NCBI GenBank assembly: GCA_044356555.1
Contig: JBIKWB010000004.1
Location: 124,001 to 188,000 of the forward strand
DNA length: 64,000 nt
DNA from: Tous-C4FEB sp044356555
GTDB taxonomy: Bacteria > Verrucomicrobiota > Verrucomicrobiia > Opitutales > Opitutaceae
Direction of reading: 5' to 3'
Shown: positions 18,193 to 26,883 of the stretch, piece by piece
Layout: each line of letters starts with the position of its first letter
Numbering within the stretch: position 1 is the first letter of the stretch
The notes under the pieces: model-generated
What the model was told of the DNA's origin: nothing
The model's input: the letters and a program-made list of their open reading frames with translations, nothing else
Databases searched by the model: none
Made by a program: the position numbers and the translations under genes

Positions 18193-18840
18193 ATGACCTC
18201 CACCCCTCCTTTCCGCGTCTGGTTGATCGAGGACAATGCGCTCTTCCGGCGCACCGTCGGCCGGATCGTCGAAGCCCTGCCCGGCATCGTCGCCGTCGAA
18301 GGCTTTAGCAGCGCCGAAGCCGCGCTCGAAAAACTCATAACTGGCCCAGCGCCCGGAACCGTGCTGGTGGACGTGGGCCTGCCGGGCATCGACGGTATTG
18401 AGTGCATCCGCCGGCTGAAGGCCCATGCGCCGGCCACGCAGATTCTCGTCCTCACCGTCTTCGAGGACGATGAGAAGATTTTCCGCGCCGTCTGCGCCGG
18501 TGCCTCCGGCTATTTGCTGAAATCCGCCTCGATGCTGGAAATCACCGAAGCCGTCGCCGAAGTACGCCGCGGGGGCTCCCCCATGACGCCCCGCGTGGCC
18601 CGCCGGGTCCTCGACATGTTTTCGAAACTCGCTCCCGCCCGAAACGACTACGGTCTCGGCCCGCGGGAGCGCGAAGTGCTCGAACTTTATGTGAAGGGTC
18701 TCACAAATAAGGAAGTCGCGAACAAGCTGTCGCTCAGCGTCCACACCATCGACAGCTACAACAAGAGCCTCTACGAAAAGCTCCATGTGAATACCCGCTC
18801 TGGCGCCGTCGCCAAAGCACTAAAGGAGCGGCTCGTGTAG
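18193..18840 (+). CDS. NarL/FixJ-family response regulator
   Basis: The product has 215 residues. The receiver domain has the acidic pocket in LIEDN, phospho-acceptor Asp60 (VLVDVGLPG), and conserved Thr in VLTVF and Lys in LLKSAS. The C-terminal LuxR-type helix-turn-helix is intact (LGPREREVLELYVKGLTNKEVANKLSLSV...). This pairs exactly with a HisKA_3 kinase, encoded 5 bp upstream. It presumably activates the cargo genes, either the receptor at 12976 or the PSD1-sulfatase set at 18911. Confidence 0.93.
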   Translation: MTSTPPFRVWLIEDNALFRRTVGRIVEALPGIVAVEGFSSAEAALEKLITGPAPGTVLVDVGLPGIDGIECIRRLKAHAPATQILVLTVFEDDEKIFRAVCAGASGYLLKSASMLEITEAVAEVRRGGSPMTPRVARRVLDMFSKLAPARNDYGLGPREREVLELYVKGLTNKEVANKLSLSVHTIDSYNKSLYEKLHVNTRSGAVAKALKERLV

Positions 18841-18910
18841 CCGTCTGCCGCGACCGCCCCCGTGATTGCGGGAATAGCAGCTCACTTGTTTACCGGTTAT
18901 AGTTATCATC

Positions 18911-21724
18911 ATGTTCCGAGTTGCCGCTCACCATTTAATTTTTGCTTCGACTGGGGCTCTGCTGTCGCCGACCAGCCTCTTGGCCGCCGCAGCGCTTCCG
19001 TCCGCCGCCGCACACGCTGTAGACTTCGAGCGTGACGTACGGCCGATCCTCACGGCGAGCTGCCTAGAGTGCCACGGGCCGAAAAAGCAGCGGAGCGATT
19101 TCCGGGTGGACGTGAGGTCGATCGTCTTCGCCGGCGGGGCTGGTGGCCTACCGAGCGTCGTACCCGGCAAGAGTGCCGACTCACCGCTCATCCAGTATGT
19201 CGCCGGTTTGGATGAAGAGATGCAGATGCCGCCGGCCGGTAAAGGCGACCCGCTCACGGCCGCGCAGATCGGCCTCCTCCGCGCGTGGATCGACCAGGGC
19301 GCGCACTGGCCCGAACAAGCGAGCGCATCGGTCGAGGAAAATACCGACTTATGGTCGCTGCAGCCGATCCGACGGCCTGAAGTGCCGGCGTCGGATTTCA
19401 AGAACGGCAATCCGGTCGACTCGTTTCTCGCGGCCAAGCGCGCTGAGAAACATTTAGTCGCTTCTCCCGCGGCCGACCGCCGCACGCTGCTGCGTCGCGC
19501 CGCCATCACGTTGACGGGACTTCCGCCGACGCCGGAGGAGATCGAGGCGTTCAACCGCGACCCCGATCCGCACGCCTATGAAAAACGCGTGGACCAGCTG
19601 CTGGCCTCGCCGCGCTTCGGCGAGCGCTGGGCGCAATTCTGGCTGGATGTCGTCCGCTGGTCCGAAACCAATGGCTCCGAGTCCAACCTCTACCGCAAGA
19701 ACGCCTGGCCTTATCGCGACTACGTGATCCGCGCCTTCAACGCGGACCTGCCCTTCGACCGCTTCATCCGTGAGCAGATCGCAGGCGATGCGCTCGGCGT
19801 CGACGAGGCGACCGGGTTTCTCGTAGCGGGCGGCTTCGTCCATTCCGCCACCGTCGGTCGCGAAGAGTCGGCGATCCGGCAGGCGCGCGCCGACCGGCTC
19901 GACGAAACGATCCAGTCCGTGAGCGCCTCCCTCCTAGGGGTCACGATGGCGTGCGCCCGCTGCCACAACCACAAGTTCGACCCGATTCCGCAGAAGGATT
20001 ACTACGCGCTCGCCGCTGTGTTCCAAGGCCTCGAATACGGCCACCGCCCGTGGCGTAATATGCCCGATGCCACCGCCCGCTTGGCCCGGGCTGACGGCCT
20101 GCGGCAACAGCTCGACGCCGTGCGCTCCGAACTGCTCGCGGTGACCTCGTCGTGGACGGAGGAGTGGCCCGACCACCTCCAGACGCGCTTCGCGCCCGTG
20201 CGCGCCCGCGCGGTGCGGGTAACGTTCCCGCACTCAGCCTCCGCGGTGGTCGAGGAGTTTGAGATTTTCGGCACCGCCACCGGCGAAACGAATCTCGCTC
20301 TTGCGGCGAAGGGCGCCAAGGCCCGCTCGTTCAAGCCGGCGGAGGTGCTCATGCGCGAGGTCGCCAATGTGATCGACGGCAAGTTCGGCCAGACGTTCGC
20401 GTGGCGCACGCGGGAAGCCCGCGAGAAAGCCGACCTTGCCGCCCCGCCCCCATGGTTTGAAATTGAGCTGTCTGCGGAATCGGTGATCGACCGCATCGTG
20501 CTTAGCTCCGACCGCGAAGCGCTGGCCCACACCGACTATCTCATCGAGCCCGGCAGAGCCGCGGCGTCCGGTCCGCGCAGATACCGCGTCGAAGTCCGAG
20601 GCGATCATGGCGAGTGGCGCGAAGTCGCTAACGTGGATCTTTCGGCGAAAGCCCCGGCCACGCCGGAGCCGGGCGTGACGCGCACGCTTCTGACGCGGCT
20701 TCACGGTCTGCTGAAGGACTACACCGCCGCGCTGCCGGAGCCGGTCTTCGCCGGCTACTTCATCCCGCCGGTGAAAACCCACCTCCTAGGGCGCGGCGAT
20801 CCGATGGCGCCGCGTGACGAGGTGGTTCCGAACGCTCTCACCGCGCTCCAAGCCGACCTCAAGCTCACCTCGGACTCCCCCGATCAGGAACGGCGCCTCG
20901 CGTTCGCCGCGTGGCTGACGGACCCGGAGCGGAACCCGCTTACGCCTCGCGTGCTTGCGAACCGGCTTTGGCTGCACGTCTTCGGTCACGGCATCGTCGA
21001 TACACCGGGCGATTTCGGCCAAGCCGGCGCGTCCCCGAGCCATCCGGAATTGCTCGAATGGCTCGCGTCACAATTTGTCTCCGGCGGCTGGTCGGCGAAG
21101 CAGACGATTCGCTTGCTCGTGACCTCTGCGGCTTTTCGCCAGTCGAGCGCGCCCGACGCGACCGCCGCGCAGATCGACGCCGACGCGCGCCTGCTCTGGC
21201 GTTTCCCTCCCCGACGCGTCGAAGCCGAGGTGCTGCGCGACGCGGCGCTCGCGGTCGCGGGCACGCTCGATCCGGCGATGGGCGGGCCGGGTTTCAGAAT
21301 CCACGCCGACAAGAAACGCTACGAAGGCTGGCAGGTGGTCAACAACTCTGGCCCGGTCACGTGGCGCCGCATGATCTATCAGGAAAACATGCGCGGTATC
21401 GACGACCGCATGTTCACCGCGTTTGACCGCCCCGACTGCGGACAGGTTACGCCGAAGCGCACCTCTTCCACCACGCCGTTGCAGGCTTTCAATCTCTTCA
21501 ACGGGGACTTCATCCTCACGCAGGCGGAAAAACTCGCGGAGCGCGTACAGCGCGAAGCCGGCGCCGAGCCCAGCGCGCAAATCGCGCGGATCTTTGCCCT
21601 CGTGTTTGGTCGTGCCCCCACCGTCGCTGAATTTTCCGGCGCCACCGCCCTGACTGCGGCCGACGGTCTACCCGCGCTCTGCCGCGTGCTGCTTAACGCC
21701 AACGAATTCGCGTTCATCGAATGA
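18911..21724 (+). CDS. PSD1/DUF1553 protein with N-terminal c-type cytochrome domain
   Basis: The product has 937 residues. A signal peptide is followed by a heme-binding CLECH (residues 51-55) in the planctomycete-type cytochrome domain (PSCyt1). A DUF1549/PSCyt2 region follows (PPTPEEIEAF, GERWAQFWLDVVRWSETNG), then an inserted discoidin-like segment at about 425-600 (VRVTFPHSASAVVEEFEIFG). The C-terminal DUF1553/PSD1 region comes last (NRLWLHVFGHGIVDTPGDFGQAGASPSHPELLEWLA). Such proteins are widespread in Planctomycetes and Verrucomicrobia next to DUF1501 proteins and sulfatases; they are thought to act oxidatively in the periplasm on polysaccharides, but the reaction is not established. 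Its stop overlaps the DUF1501 start by 4 bp (ATGA), so translational coupling is likely. Confidence 0.9.
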   Translation: MFRVAAHHLIFASTGALLSPTSLLAAAALPSAAAHAVDFERDVRPILTASCLECHGPKKQRSDFRVDVRSIVFAGGAGGLPSVVPGKSADSPLIQYVAGLDEEMQMPPAGKGDPLTAAQIGLLRAWIDQGAHWPEQASASVEENTDLWSLQPIRRPEVPASDFKNGNPVDSFLAAKRAEKHLVASPAADRRTLLRRAAITLTGLPPTPEEIEAFNRDPDPHAYEKRVDQLLASPRFGERWAQFWLDVVRWSETNGSESNLYRKNAWPYRDYVIRAFNADLPFDRFIREQIAGDALGVDEATGFLVAGGFVHSATVGREESAIRQARADRLDETIQSVSASLLGVTMACARCHNHKFDPIPQKDYYALAAVFQGLEYGHRPWRNMPDATARLARADGLRQQLDAVRSELLAVTSSWTEEWPDHLQTRFAPVRARAVRVTFPHSASAVVEEFEIFGTATGETNLALAAKGAKARSFKPAEVLMREVANVIDGKFGQTFAWRTREAREKADLAAPPPWFEIELSAESVIDRIVLSSDREALAHTDYLIEPGRAAASGPRRYRVEVRGDHGEWREVANVDLSAKAPATPEPGVTRTLLTRLHGLLKDYTAALPEPVFAGYFIPPVKTHLLGRGDPMAPRDEVVPNALTALQADLKLTSDSPDQERRLAFAAWLTDPERNPLTPRVLANRLWLHVFGHGIVDTPGDFGQAGASPSHPELLEWLASQFVSGGWSAKQTIRLLVTSAAFRQSSAPDATAAQIDADARLLWRFPPRRVEAEVLRDAALAVAGTLDPAMGGPGFRIHADKKRYEGWQVVNNSGPVTWRRMIYQENMRGIDDRMFTAFDRPDCGQVTPKRTSSTTPLQAFNLFNGDFILTQAEKLAERVQREAGAEPSAQIARIFALVFGRAPTVAEFSGATALTAADGLPALCRVLLNANEFAFIE

Positions 21725-23220
21725 AAAACCACGTCCACGGTCCCGCGCTCTCTCCTTCCCAGTTCGGTCCGCGCCTGCTGGACCGCCGCGATTTTCTCCG
21801 CACGGCCGGCGGCCTCGCCGGCAGCGTGGCGCTCCTGCGGTTGCTCGCCGGTGACAACCTGCTCGCCGCGCCCGCCGTCGGAGCGGTTCGCCCGAAAATA
21901 GACCCCGACCAGCCCTACGCGCCCCGCCCGCCGCATTTCGAGCCGAAGGCCAAGCAGGTGCTCGTCATCTTCTGCGTCGGCGCGGTGAGCCACGTCGACA
22001 CGTTCGACTACAAGCCCGACCTCATCAAATACGACGGCCAGAAGCCGCCCGGGATTCCGGCGATCACCTTCGAGGGCCCGACCGGCAACATCGCCAAGCC
22101 GCGCTGGGCCTTCAAACCCCGTGGCCAAAGCGGTAAGATGGTTTCGGAGCTGCTGCCCAACCTCGCCGAACTCGCGGACGACATGTGCTTCGTCCACTCG
22201 CTCACGAGTATGACGAGCGCCCACCCCCAGGGGGAAAACTTTCTCAACACCGGCTTCACGCTCGAAGGCTTTCCCTCACTCGGCGCATGGGTGACCTACG
22301 CGCTCGGCACGGCCAACCAGCAGCTCCCCGCATTCGTCGCGATCAATGACCCGCGCGGCAAGCCCCGCTCGGGAAAAAATAACTGGGGCTCGGGCTTCCT
22401 GCCGGCGGCGTTTCAGGGCACCGACTTCGGTGCCGCGCGGCCGCTCGCGAATCTCGGCCGGCCCGACCGCATCTCCCCGGCCGCGGACCGGCGCGCGAGG
22501 GATTTGCTCGACGCCTTCAATGCCGAGCACGCGCGGAAATTCCCCGGGGACACTGACCTCGCCGCGCGCATCGCCAGCTACGAGCTCGCCGGTCGCATGC
22601 AGCTGTCGATTCCCGACGTGACCGATCTGAAGTCCGAGCCCGAGCACGTCCACAAACTCTACGGCACCGGCACCGGCACGGATTTGAAGAAGGACTACGC
22701 GAAAAACTGCATCCTCGCCCGCCGTTTACTGGAGCGCGGCGTGCGCGTGGTGCAGCTGTTCAACGGCTCCGATGCCCAGGCCAACGGCATCAGCAACTGG
22801 GACTCGCACGCCGATATCGAGCGCACCCACGCCATGCAGGCGGAAATTTTCGACCAGCCCACCGCGGCGCTTCTTGCCGATATGAAACAGCGCGGCCTGC
22901 TCGAAGACACGCTCGTCGTCTGGTGCACGGAATTCGGCCGCATGCCGTTTCTCCAAGCGAACGGCACGGGCCGCGACCACAACCCCGATGCCTTCACGTG
23001 TTTTCTCATGGGCGCTGGCGTGAAAGCAGGCACGAGCTACGGCGCGAGCGACAATTTCGGTTTCAAGGCCGCGCAGGACGCCGCGACGCTCTACGATTTC
23101 AACGCCACGATCCTCCACCTGCTCGGTCTGGATCACGAGCGCCTCACCTACTACAATAACGGCATCGAGCGCCGCCTCACGAGCGTGCACGGCCATGTTT
23201 TAAAGCCCATGCTCGCATGA
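21721..23220 (+). CDS. DUF1501 protein (Tat-exported)
   Basis: The product has 499 residues, with a twin-arginine signal (DRRDFLRTAGGLAG) that marks folded export. The family signature segments are present: QVLVIFCVGAVSHVDTFDYKPDL, GKMVSELLPNLAELADDMCFVHS, NWDSHADIE and WCTEFGRMPF. DUF1501 resembles the sulfatase/alkaline-phosphatase fold and is nearly always coupled to a PSD1 protein, so the two probably form a complex or work in sequence. Both junctions are 4-bp overlaps (with PSD1 upstream and the sulfatase downstream). The product is paralogous to 44317-45819. Confidence 0.92.
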   Translation: MKNHVHGPALSPSQFGPRLLDRRDFLRTAGGLAGSVALLRLLAGDNLLAAPAVGAVRPKIDPDQPYAPRPPHFEPKAKQVLVIFCVGAVSHVDTFDYKPDLIKYDGQKPPGIPAITFEGPTGNIAKPRWAFKPRGQSGKMVSELLPNLAELADDMCFVHSLTSMTSAHPQGENFLNTGFTLEGFPSLGAWVTYALGTANQQLPAFVAINDPRGKPRSGKNNWGSGFLPAAFQGTDFGAARPLANLGRPDRISPAADRRARDLLDAFNAEHARKFPGDTDLAARIASYELAGRMQLSIPDVTDLKSEPEHVHKLYGTGTGTDLKKDYAKNCILARRLLERGVRVVQLFNGSDAQANGISNWDSHADIERTHAMQAEIFDQPTAALLADMKQRGLLEDTLVVWCTEFGRMPFLQANGTGRDHNPDAFTCFLMGAGVKAGTSYGASDNFGFKAAQDAATLYDFNATILHLLGLDHERLTYYNNGIERRLTSVHGHVLKPMLA

Positions 23221-24806
23221 GAAACCCTCGCCACCTTCTCGCTCTCGTCTTTGCTGCCGCCGCTGCGGTCTCCGCCGCCGAACGGCCGAACGTTCTCTTC
23301 ATCGCCGTCGACGATTTGCGGCCCGAACTCGGCACCTATGGCGCAGGTTACATTAAGAGCCCGCACATCGACCGTCTCGCCGCGACCGGCGTGCGCTTCG
23401 ACCGCGCCTACGTGCAATACGCCATCTGCGGGCCATCGCGTGCTTCGATGCTCACTGGCCTCCGGCCGGGCACACTGAAGATAGAGCATATCGACACGTT
23501 TTTCCGCGACACCGTGCCCGAGGTTGTGACGTTGCCACAGCTCTTCAAGCAGCACGGCTACCACACGAGCTATGTCGGCAAGGTCTTTCACGGCAAGCAA
23601 ACCGACGACGTCAACTCTTGGACGCGCAAACGCGTTGCCGCCGGCGGAGCGGCTGGCGCCTCCTATCAACTGCCCGCCAGCCAAGCCATCGTGAAACAAC
23701 GCCGCGACGACGCCCTCGCTAAATATGGCTCGGTCCAGGTCGGGTTGGCCAGCGGCCCCGCGTGGGAAGCGGCCGACCGACCCGACCACGCCTACGTCGA
23801 CGGTCAGACCGCGGATGTCGCGGTCGATGCCCTCCGGGAGCTCAAAGGCGGGCCTTTCTTTCTTGGCGTGGGCTTCATCAGACCGCACCTGCCTTTCGTT
23901 GCGCCCAAGAAGTATTTCGACCTGTACGATCCAGCAACGCTGCCGCTCAGCGCCGCCCCCGAACCGCCGAAGGGCGCTGCGTCCATCGCGCGACATAGTT
24001 CGTTCGAGCTGCGGACCCGCACAGGTGTGCCAACCGTCGGACCGGTTGATGCAGCGGCTTCGCGCCAGCTTATTCACGCCTACGCCGCCTGCGTCAGCTT
24101 TATCGACGCGCAGGTCGGCCGTATCTTGGCGGAACTCGACGCTCTCGGTTTGAGCGATAACACCATCGTGGTGCTGTGGGGAGACCATGGCTGGCACCTC
24201 GGCGACCATGGCATCTGGGGCAAGGCGACGAACTACGAGATCGGAACCCGCATTCCCCTGATCATCCGCGCCCCCGGCATGGCGGGCAACACCCGCGCCG
24301 CCCCGGCCATCGTTGAGTCGATCGACCTTTATCCCACGCTCGCGGCCTTGGCCTCCTTGCCCGCGCCCGCGGCACTCGAAGGCCAAAACCTGGTACCCAT
24401 ATTGCAAAACCCGACGATCACCGGGAAAAATTTCGCCTTCAGCGAATTTCCGGCGCCCGCCCTCCGCGAGTGGGCGGCGAAACCGCTCTCGGCAGCCATG
24501 CGGGAGACGTTCTTCGGTCCGCTCATTGCTGACGCCGAGGCGGAACTCGCCCGGGAGCACGGCACCCGTTACGACCGCAAAACTTTCGAGGACCACGTCA
24601 AAGGCTACAGCATCCGCACGGATCGCTATCGCTGCACACTTTGGGTAGATCGTCGCGCACCGGATGATGAGCCCCTCGCCGTCGAGCTCTACGATCACGA
24701 AACCGATCCAAGAGAGACCCGCAATATCGCCACACAGCCCGAGCAGGTGATCATGGTGGCGAAACTTACCAAGCAACTCCGCCGTGATTTGATCATCCGA
24801 CCCTGA
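23217..24806 (+). CDS. Type I sulfatase (iduronate-2-sulfatase-like), cargo
   Basis: The product has 529 residues with a signal peptide (residues 1-21). The formylglycine motif is CGPSR at 71-75 (CxPSR, Cys71 to be converted), followed by ASMLTG. Metal ligands are visible in AVDDLRP at the N terminus and in WGDHGWHLGDHGIWGK further on. The sequence resembles iduronate-2-sulfatase-like enzymes, which remove sulfate esters from uronic acids or other sugars; the true substrate is unknown. It overlaps DUF1501 by 4 bp and is the last gene of the cargo set. Maturation needs a formylglycine-generating enzyme (FGE or anSME), not present in this window. Confidence 0.92.
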   Translation: MRNPRHLLALVFAAAAAVSAAERPNVLFIAVDDLRPELGTYGAGYIKSPHIDRLAATGVRFDRAYVQYAICGPSRASMLTGLRPGTLKIEHIDTFFRDTVPEVVTLPQLFKQHGYHTSYVGKVFHGKQTDDVNSWTRKRVAAGGAAGASYQLPASQAIVKQRRDDALAKYGSVQVGLASGPAWEAADRPDHAYVDGQTADVAVDALRELKGGPFFLGVGFIRPHLPFVAPKKYFDLYDPATLPLSAAPEPPKGAASIARHSSFELRTRTGVPTVGPVDAAASRQLIHAYAACVSFIDAQVGRILAELDALGLSDNTIVVLWGDHGWHLGDHGIWGKATNYEIGTRIPLIIRAPGMAGNTRAAPAIVESIDLYPTLAALASLPAPAALEGQNLVPILQNPTITGKNFAFSEFPAPALREWAAKPLSAAMRETFFGPLIADAEAELAREHGTRYDRKTFEDHVKGYSIRTDRYRCTLWVDRRAPDDEPLAVELYDHETDPRETRNIATQPEQVIMVAKLTKQLRRDLIIRP

Positions 24807-24846
24807 CAGATTTCTTTGGATCGCGACTTCCAAAAGACGCTCTGCG

Positions 24847-24868
24847 AGTTGTAGCCAGTTTTACAACT
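24847..24868. terminator. Short hairpin between convergent sulfatase and tniQ
   Basis: AGTTGTA and TACAACT form a 7-bp stem with an 8-base loop at the convergent 3' ends of the sulfatase and tniQ. It overlaps the tniQ stop codon. T-rich sequence follows on the plus strand after a gap, so it is a weak bidirectional terminator at best. Confidence 0.3.
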
Positions 24869-26159
24869 GACCCCATTGTTTTTGAGAAAGCTGGGTTACG
24901 CCCGCGGCATTGCGTGGCAAACTACGAATCACCGTTCGCCAACGACGTCGGTGGTCGCTAACCCGAATATCGAAAGGGGGCGATTTACGGCGTGGCGCCA
25001 GACCGTGAGCCATTCCTCCCGGCCCGCGCCGCGGAAATTTGAGTCCGAGGGCGCGAGCCCACCGACTAACCGTATTTTCGTGAACTTCTAGTCGGCGACC
25101 TATTGCGGAAATGCTGAGGTGCGACTGACCCCAGAGGCTACGCAGCCGAACCTTATTATTTTCGAACCTTGCGTGTGCAGCCGAGATTCCCCGCCTCACC
25201 GGCCGGGTTGGCGGCCTTGGCTGTGGCCTTAAGCTGTCCGCCGCCAAAAGCGCCGACTTGATTTCGGTTTCGACAAATAGGGAGCACACGACCGCAAGGG
25301 TCGGATGAATAGCGGACCGGCGCGTCGTTAGGATAGCCACGAACCAATTGTCGTCGTCGGCGCGAGTCGGCACCGGAAGGCCGACGGCGGTTGCAAAGTC
25401 TGAATTCAGCCAACGGCCTAGAGCCGCGACGCTGCGCTGGAGATCAACCTTCCCGAACGGCCGTGCGAAGCCTCGTGCGCGCAGTTGATCACGCAGCCAT
25501 TCCCGGAATTGCTCGGGACCCGGGTGAGGCACCGTCGTGCATAGTAGCGTGCGCAATGCGGTCGCGACTTCCGTCGCGTAGTGTAGCCCCAATGGTGACA
25601 GCTTTGCGATGCATGGCTTGAGCACGCGGGCGTCACGCAGATCGATATGGTTCGGACGATCTTCTCGCTGCGAACGCGGCACGCTCGTATCGTGCAGCGC
25701 GACACTTGGGTGCTCTGCGCAAACCACCACGCCCGGCAACTGGTGATAACATTGCCACCAATGGAATCCCTGCCTCAGGCATTCGGGACACGCCCGCAAC
25801 GACGCGGCGAGCGGCATGGTTCCCGCGGTTGCACCGGCGAGCCTCGAGGGCTCGCCCGCGTCCAGTCGAAGGATACCGTTGGTTAAGGCGGTTCTGCGAG
25901 CCTCCGTCATGAACGGAAGGTAGGCGGGCGCTAATGTGTGACGCTGCAGGAGTCGCAGCGACGTCATCCCGAGAGGAGGCGGCAACGCTTCAGCCAATGC
26001 CACAAGACCGCGAGGCCACAGCGGTCGTGCGGAAACAGCACGCCGACCTAAGAGCCGAGTGATAAGACGCGGCCCGGGGGACAGGCGCCCCGCAGCTGCG
26101 AGAATCGCATAAAGCGTCGCCCCGTCGGGCGCTGGAGGAACGTAGGCTAACCTTGTCAC
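24861..26159 (-). CDS. tniQ: TniQ/TnsD-family target-selection protein
   Basis: The product has 432 residues. The N-terminal TniQ domain is clear: LAYVPPAPDGATLYAILAAAGRL, LPPPLGMTS, LLQRHTLAPAYLPF and the zinc-binding C124xxC127...C147xxH150 (ACPECLRQ, VVVCAEH). The C terminus has a helix-turn-helix of the TnsD kind (LSISAIGRRLEVHENTVSRWARALGL). In Tn7 TnsD binds the 3' end of glmS and directs insertion just downstream. Here the neighbouring target is the 3' end of dsbD, so this protein probably recognises dsbD; this is inference. The frame is intact although the rest of the tns operon is damaged. No Cas genes or CRISPR repeats are near it, so it is not an RNA-guided (CAST) type. Confidence 0.88.
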   Translation of the reverse strand: MTRLAYVPPAPDGATLYAILAAAGRLSPGPRLITRLLGRRAVSARPLWPRGLVALAEALPPPLGMTSLRLLQRHTLAPAYLPFMTEARRTALTNGILRLDAGEPSRLAGATAGTMPLAASLRACPECLRQGFHWWQCYHQLPGVVVCAEHPSVALHDTSVPRSQREDRPNHIDLRDARVLKPCIAKLSPLGLHYATEVATALRTLLCTTVPHPGPEQFREWLRDQLRARGFARPFGKVDLQRSVAALGRWLNSDFATAVGLPVPTRADDDNWFVAILTTRRSAIHPTLAVVCSLFVETEIKSALLAADSLRPQPRPPTRPVRRGISAAHARFENNKVRLRSLWGQSHLSISAIGRRLEVHENTVSRWARALGLKFPRRGPGGMAHGLAPRRKSPPFDIRVSDHRRRWRTVIRSLPRNAAGVTQLSQKQWGQL

Positions 26160-26176
26160 GAGTGATCTAGGCAGGG

Positions 26177-26779
26177 TTAGAGCGAATAGCCCGGCAGCGC
26201 GTTACCATCGGGCGGTGGCGTCTCCCGCGGCGGCGGCGGGGGGACGGCAACAGAGTTGGCCTGATCCGGTGCACCGACTGTAGACGGAACAATTGGTGAA
26301 GCCGCCGGATCAGTCGGTTTGTACGCGATGGCAAAGTGCCGCGCCGGCGCGTGCGCGCTCCGCGCAACCAGCTGCTGGATCGAAGCGAAGTGCCGACACA
26401 TTGTATATTCCAACACTTTTGGCGTAATGCGTTCGTCCGGGTAGTTCGAGTTTCCGACCAGTATGGACTGAGCCTTTGTCCAAAGGTTGATGGCGTATCC
26501 GGGGATGCCGCCTGTGAGACGGTACATCGTGTCTAGCAACTCGTCGTCCACTACGGTGGGAGTGCGGGTGACCTCCCAGTTAGACAGCGCACGGACGTAT
26601 ACGATCCACTCCTTGTCGAATTCCAATCGGGCCAAGGCTACTTCGGTGCGATATCGCGCCGACAGCCAGGACCTATGGGAATGGGTGCGACCGACTGAAA
26701 ATCGAAAAGCCCGGCCTTTGGCATTTACGGCCCGATCTGGCTCTGCGGGTATCAGGGATACCCCCTCGGCGGGAACCGC
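26177..26779 (-). pseudogene. tnsC: tnsC C-terminal remnant
   Basis: An open frame of 200 codons begins right after an in-frame TAA that lies within the right-end repeats. It has no ATG; the first plausible start is a TTG at 26635. The C-terminal ~110 residues look like the end of the AAA+ transposition regulator TnsC/TniB (NWEVTRTPTVVDDELLDTMY, then LTGGIPGYAINLWTKAQ and ERITPKVLEYT). The whole N-terminal ATPase part with Walker A and B is missing. The tail is Pro-rich. It ends 17 bp before tniQ on the same strand, the order known from tnsABCD operons. It is probably non-functional. Confidence 0.7.
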
Positions 26780-26856
26780 TTAAAAACTTGGGTCAGGCGA
26801 AATCGACACCCCTCATTTTTAAAAACTTAGGTGAAAACTTAAAAACTATGTGGAAA
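26778..26856. repeat. Subterminal TnsB-like sites at the transposon right end
   Basis: Counting the terminal copy, the core TTAAAAACTTAGGTG recurs at about 26780, 26820, 26839 (as TTAAAAACTATGTGG) and 26859. Three are about 20 bp apart, one two turns further in. All have the same orientation. Dense, overlapping sites at the right end are the known arrangement for TnsB binding in Tn7. Confidence 0.8.
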
Positions 26857-26883
26857 AGTTAAAAACTTAGGTGGAATTCACCA
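26857..26883. repeat. Right terminal inverted repeat of the Tn7-like element
   Basis: Twenty-seven bases here are the perfect reverse complement of the left end at 12343-12369. It is followed at once by CGTC and then by 14 bp in total to the last base of the dsbD stop codon. Confidence 0.9.

Larger units (their letters stand above)
12343..26883. mobile_element. Degenerate Tn7-like transposon (14.5 kb)
   Basis: The two ends are perfect 27-bp inverted repeats (12343-12369 and 26857-26883), starting TGGTGAATTCCACCTAAGTT. The right end has four copies of a CACCTAAGTTTTTAA-like site at about 20-bp spacing (one gap of ~40). The left end has about three, more widely spread. This asymmetry matches the TnsB-site layout known for Tn7. 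Inside the right end, reading inward, are a truncated tnsC and tniQ; tnsA and tnsB are missing. CGTC lies immediately outside both ends (12339-12342, 26884-26887), which may be a target duplication although Tn7 normally makes 5 bp. The right end is 14 bp past the dsbD stop codon. Cargo: TonB receptor, two-component system, PSD1, DUF1501, sulfatase. Confidence 0.85.

Noticed and set aside
24861..26883. CRISPR-associated transposon (CAST)
   Set aside because: No Cas12k or Cascade genes and no CRISPR repeats occur inside the element; the TniQ is of full TnsD-like length, which favours protein-guided targeting.
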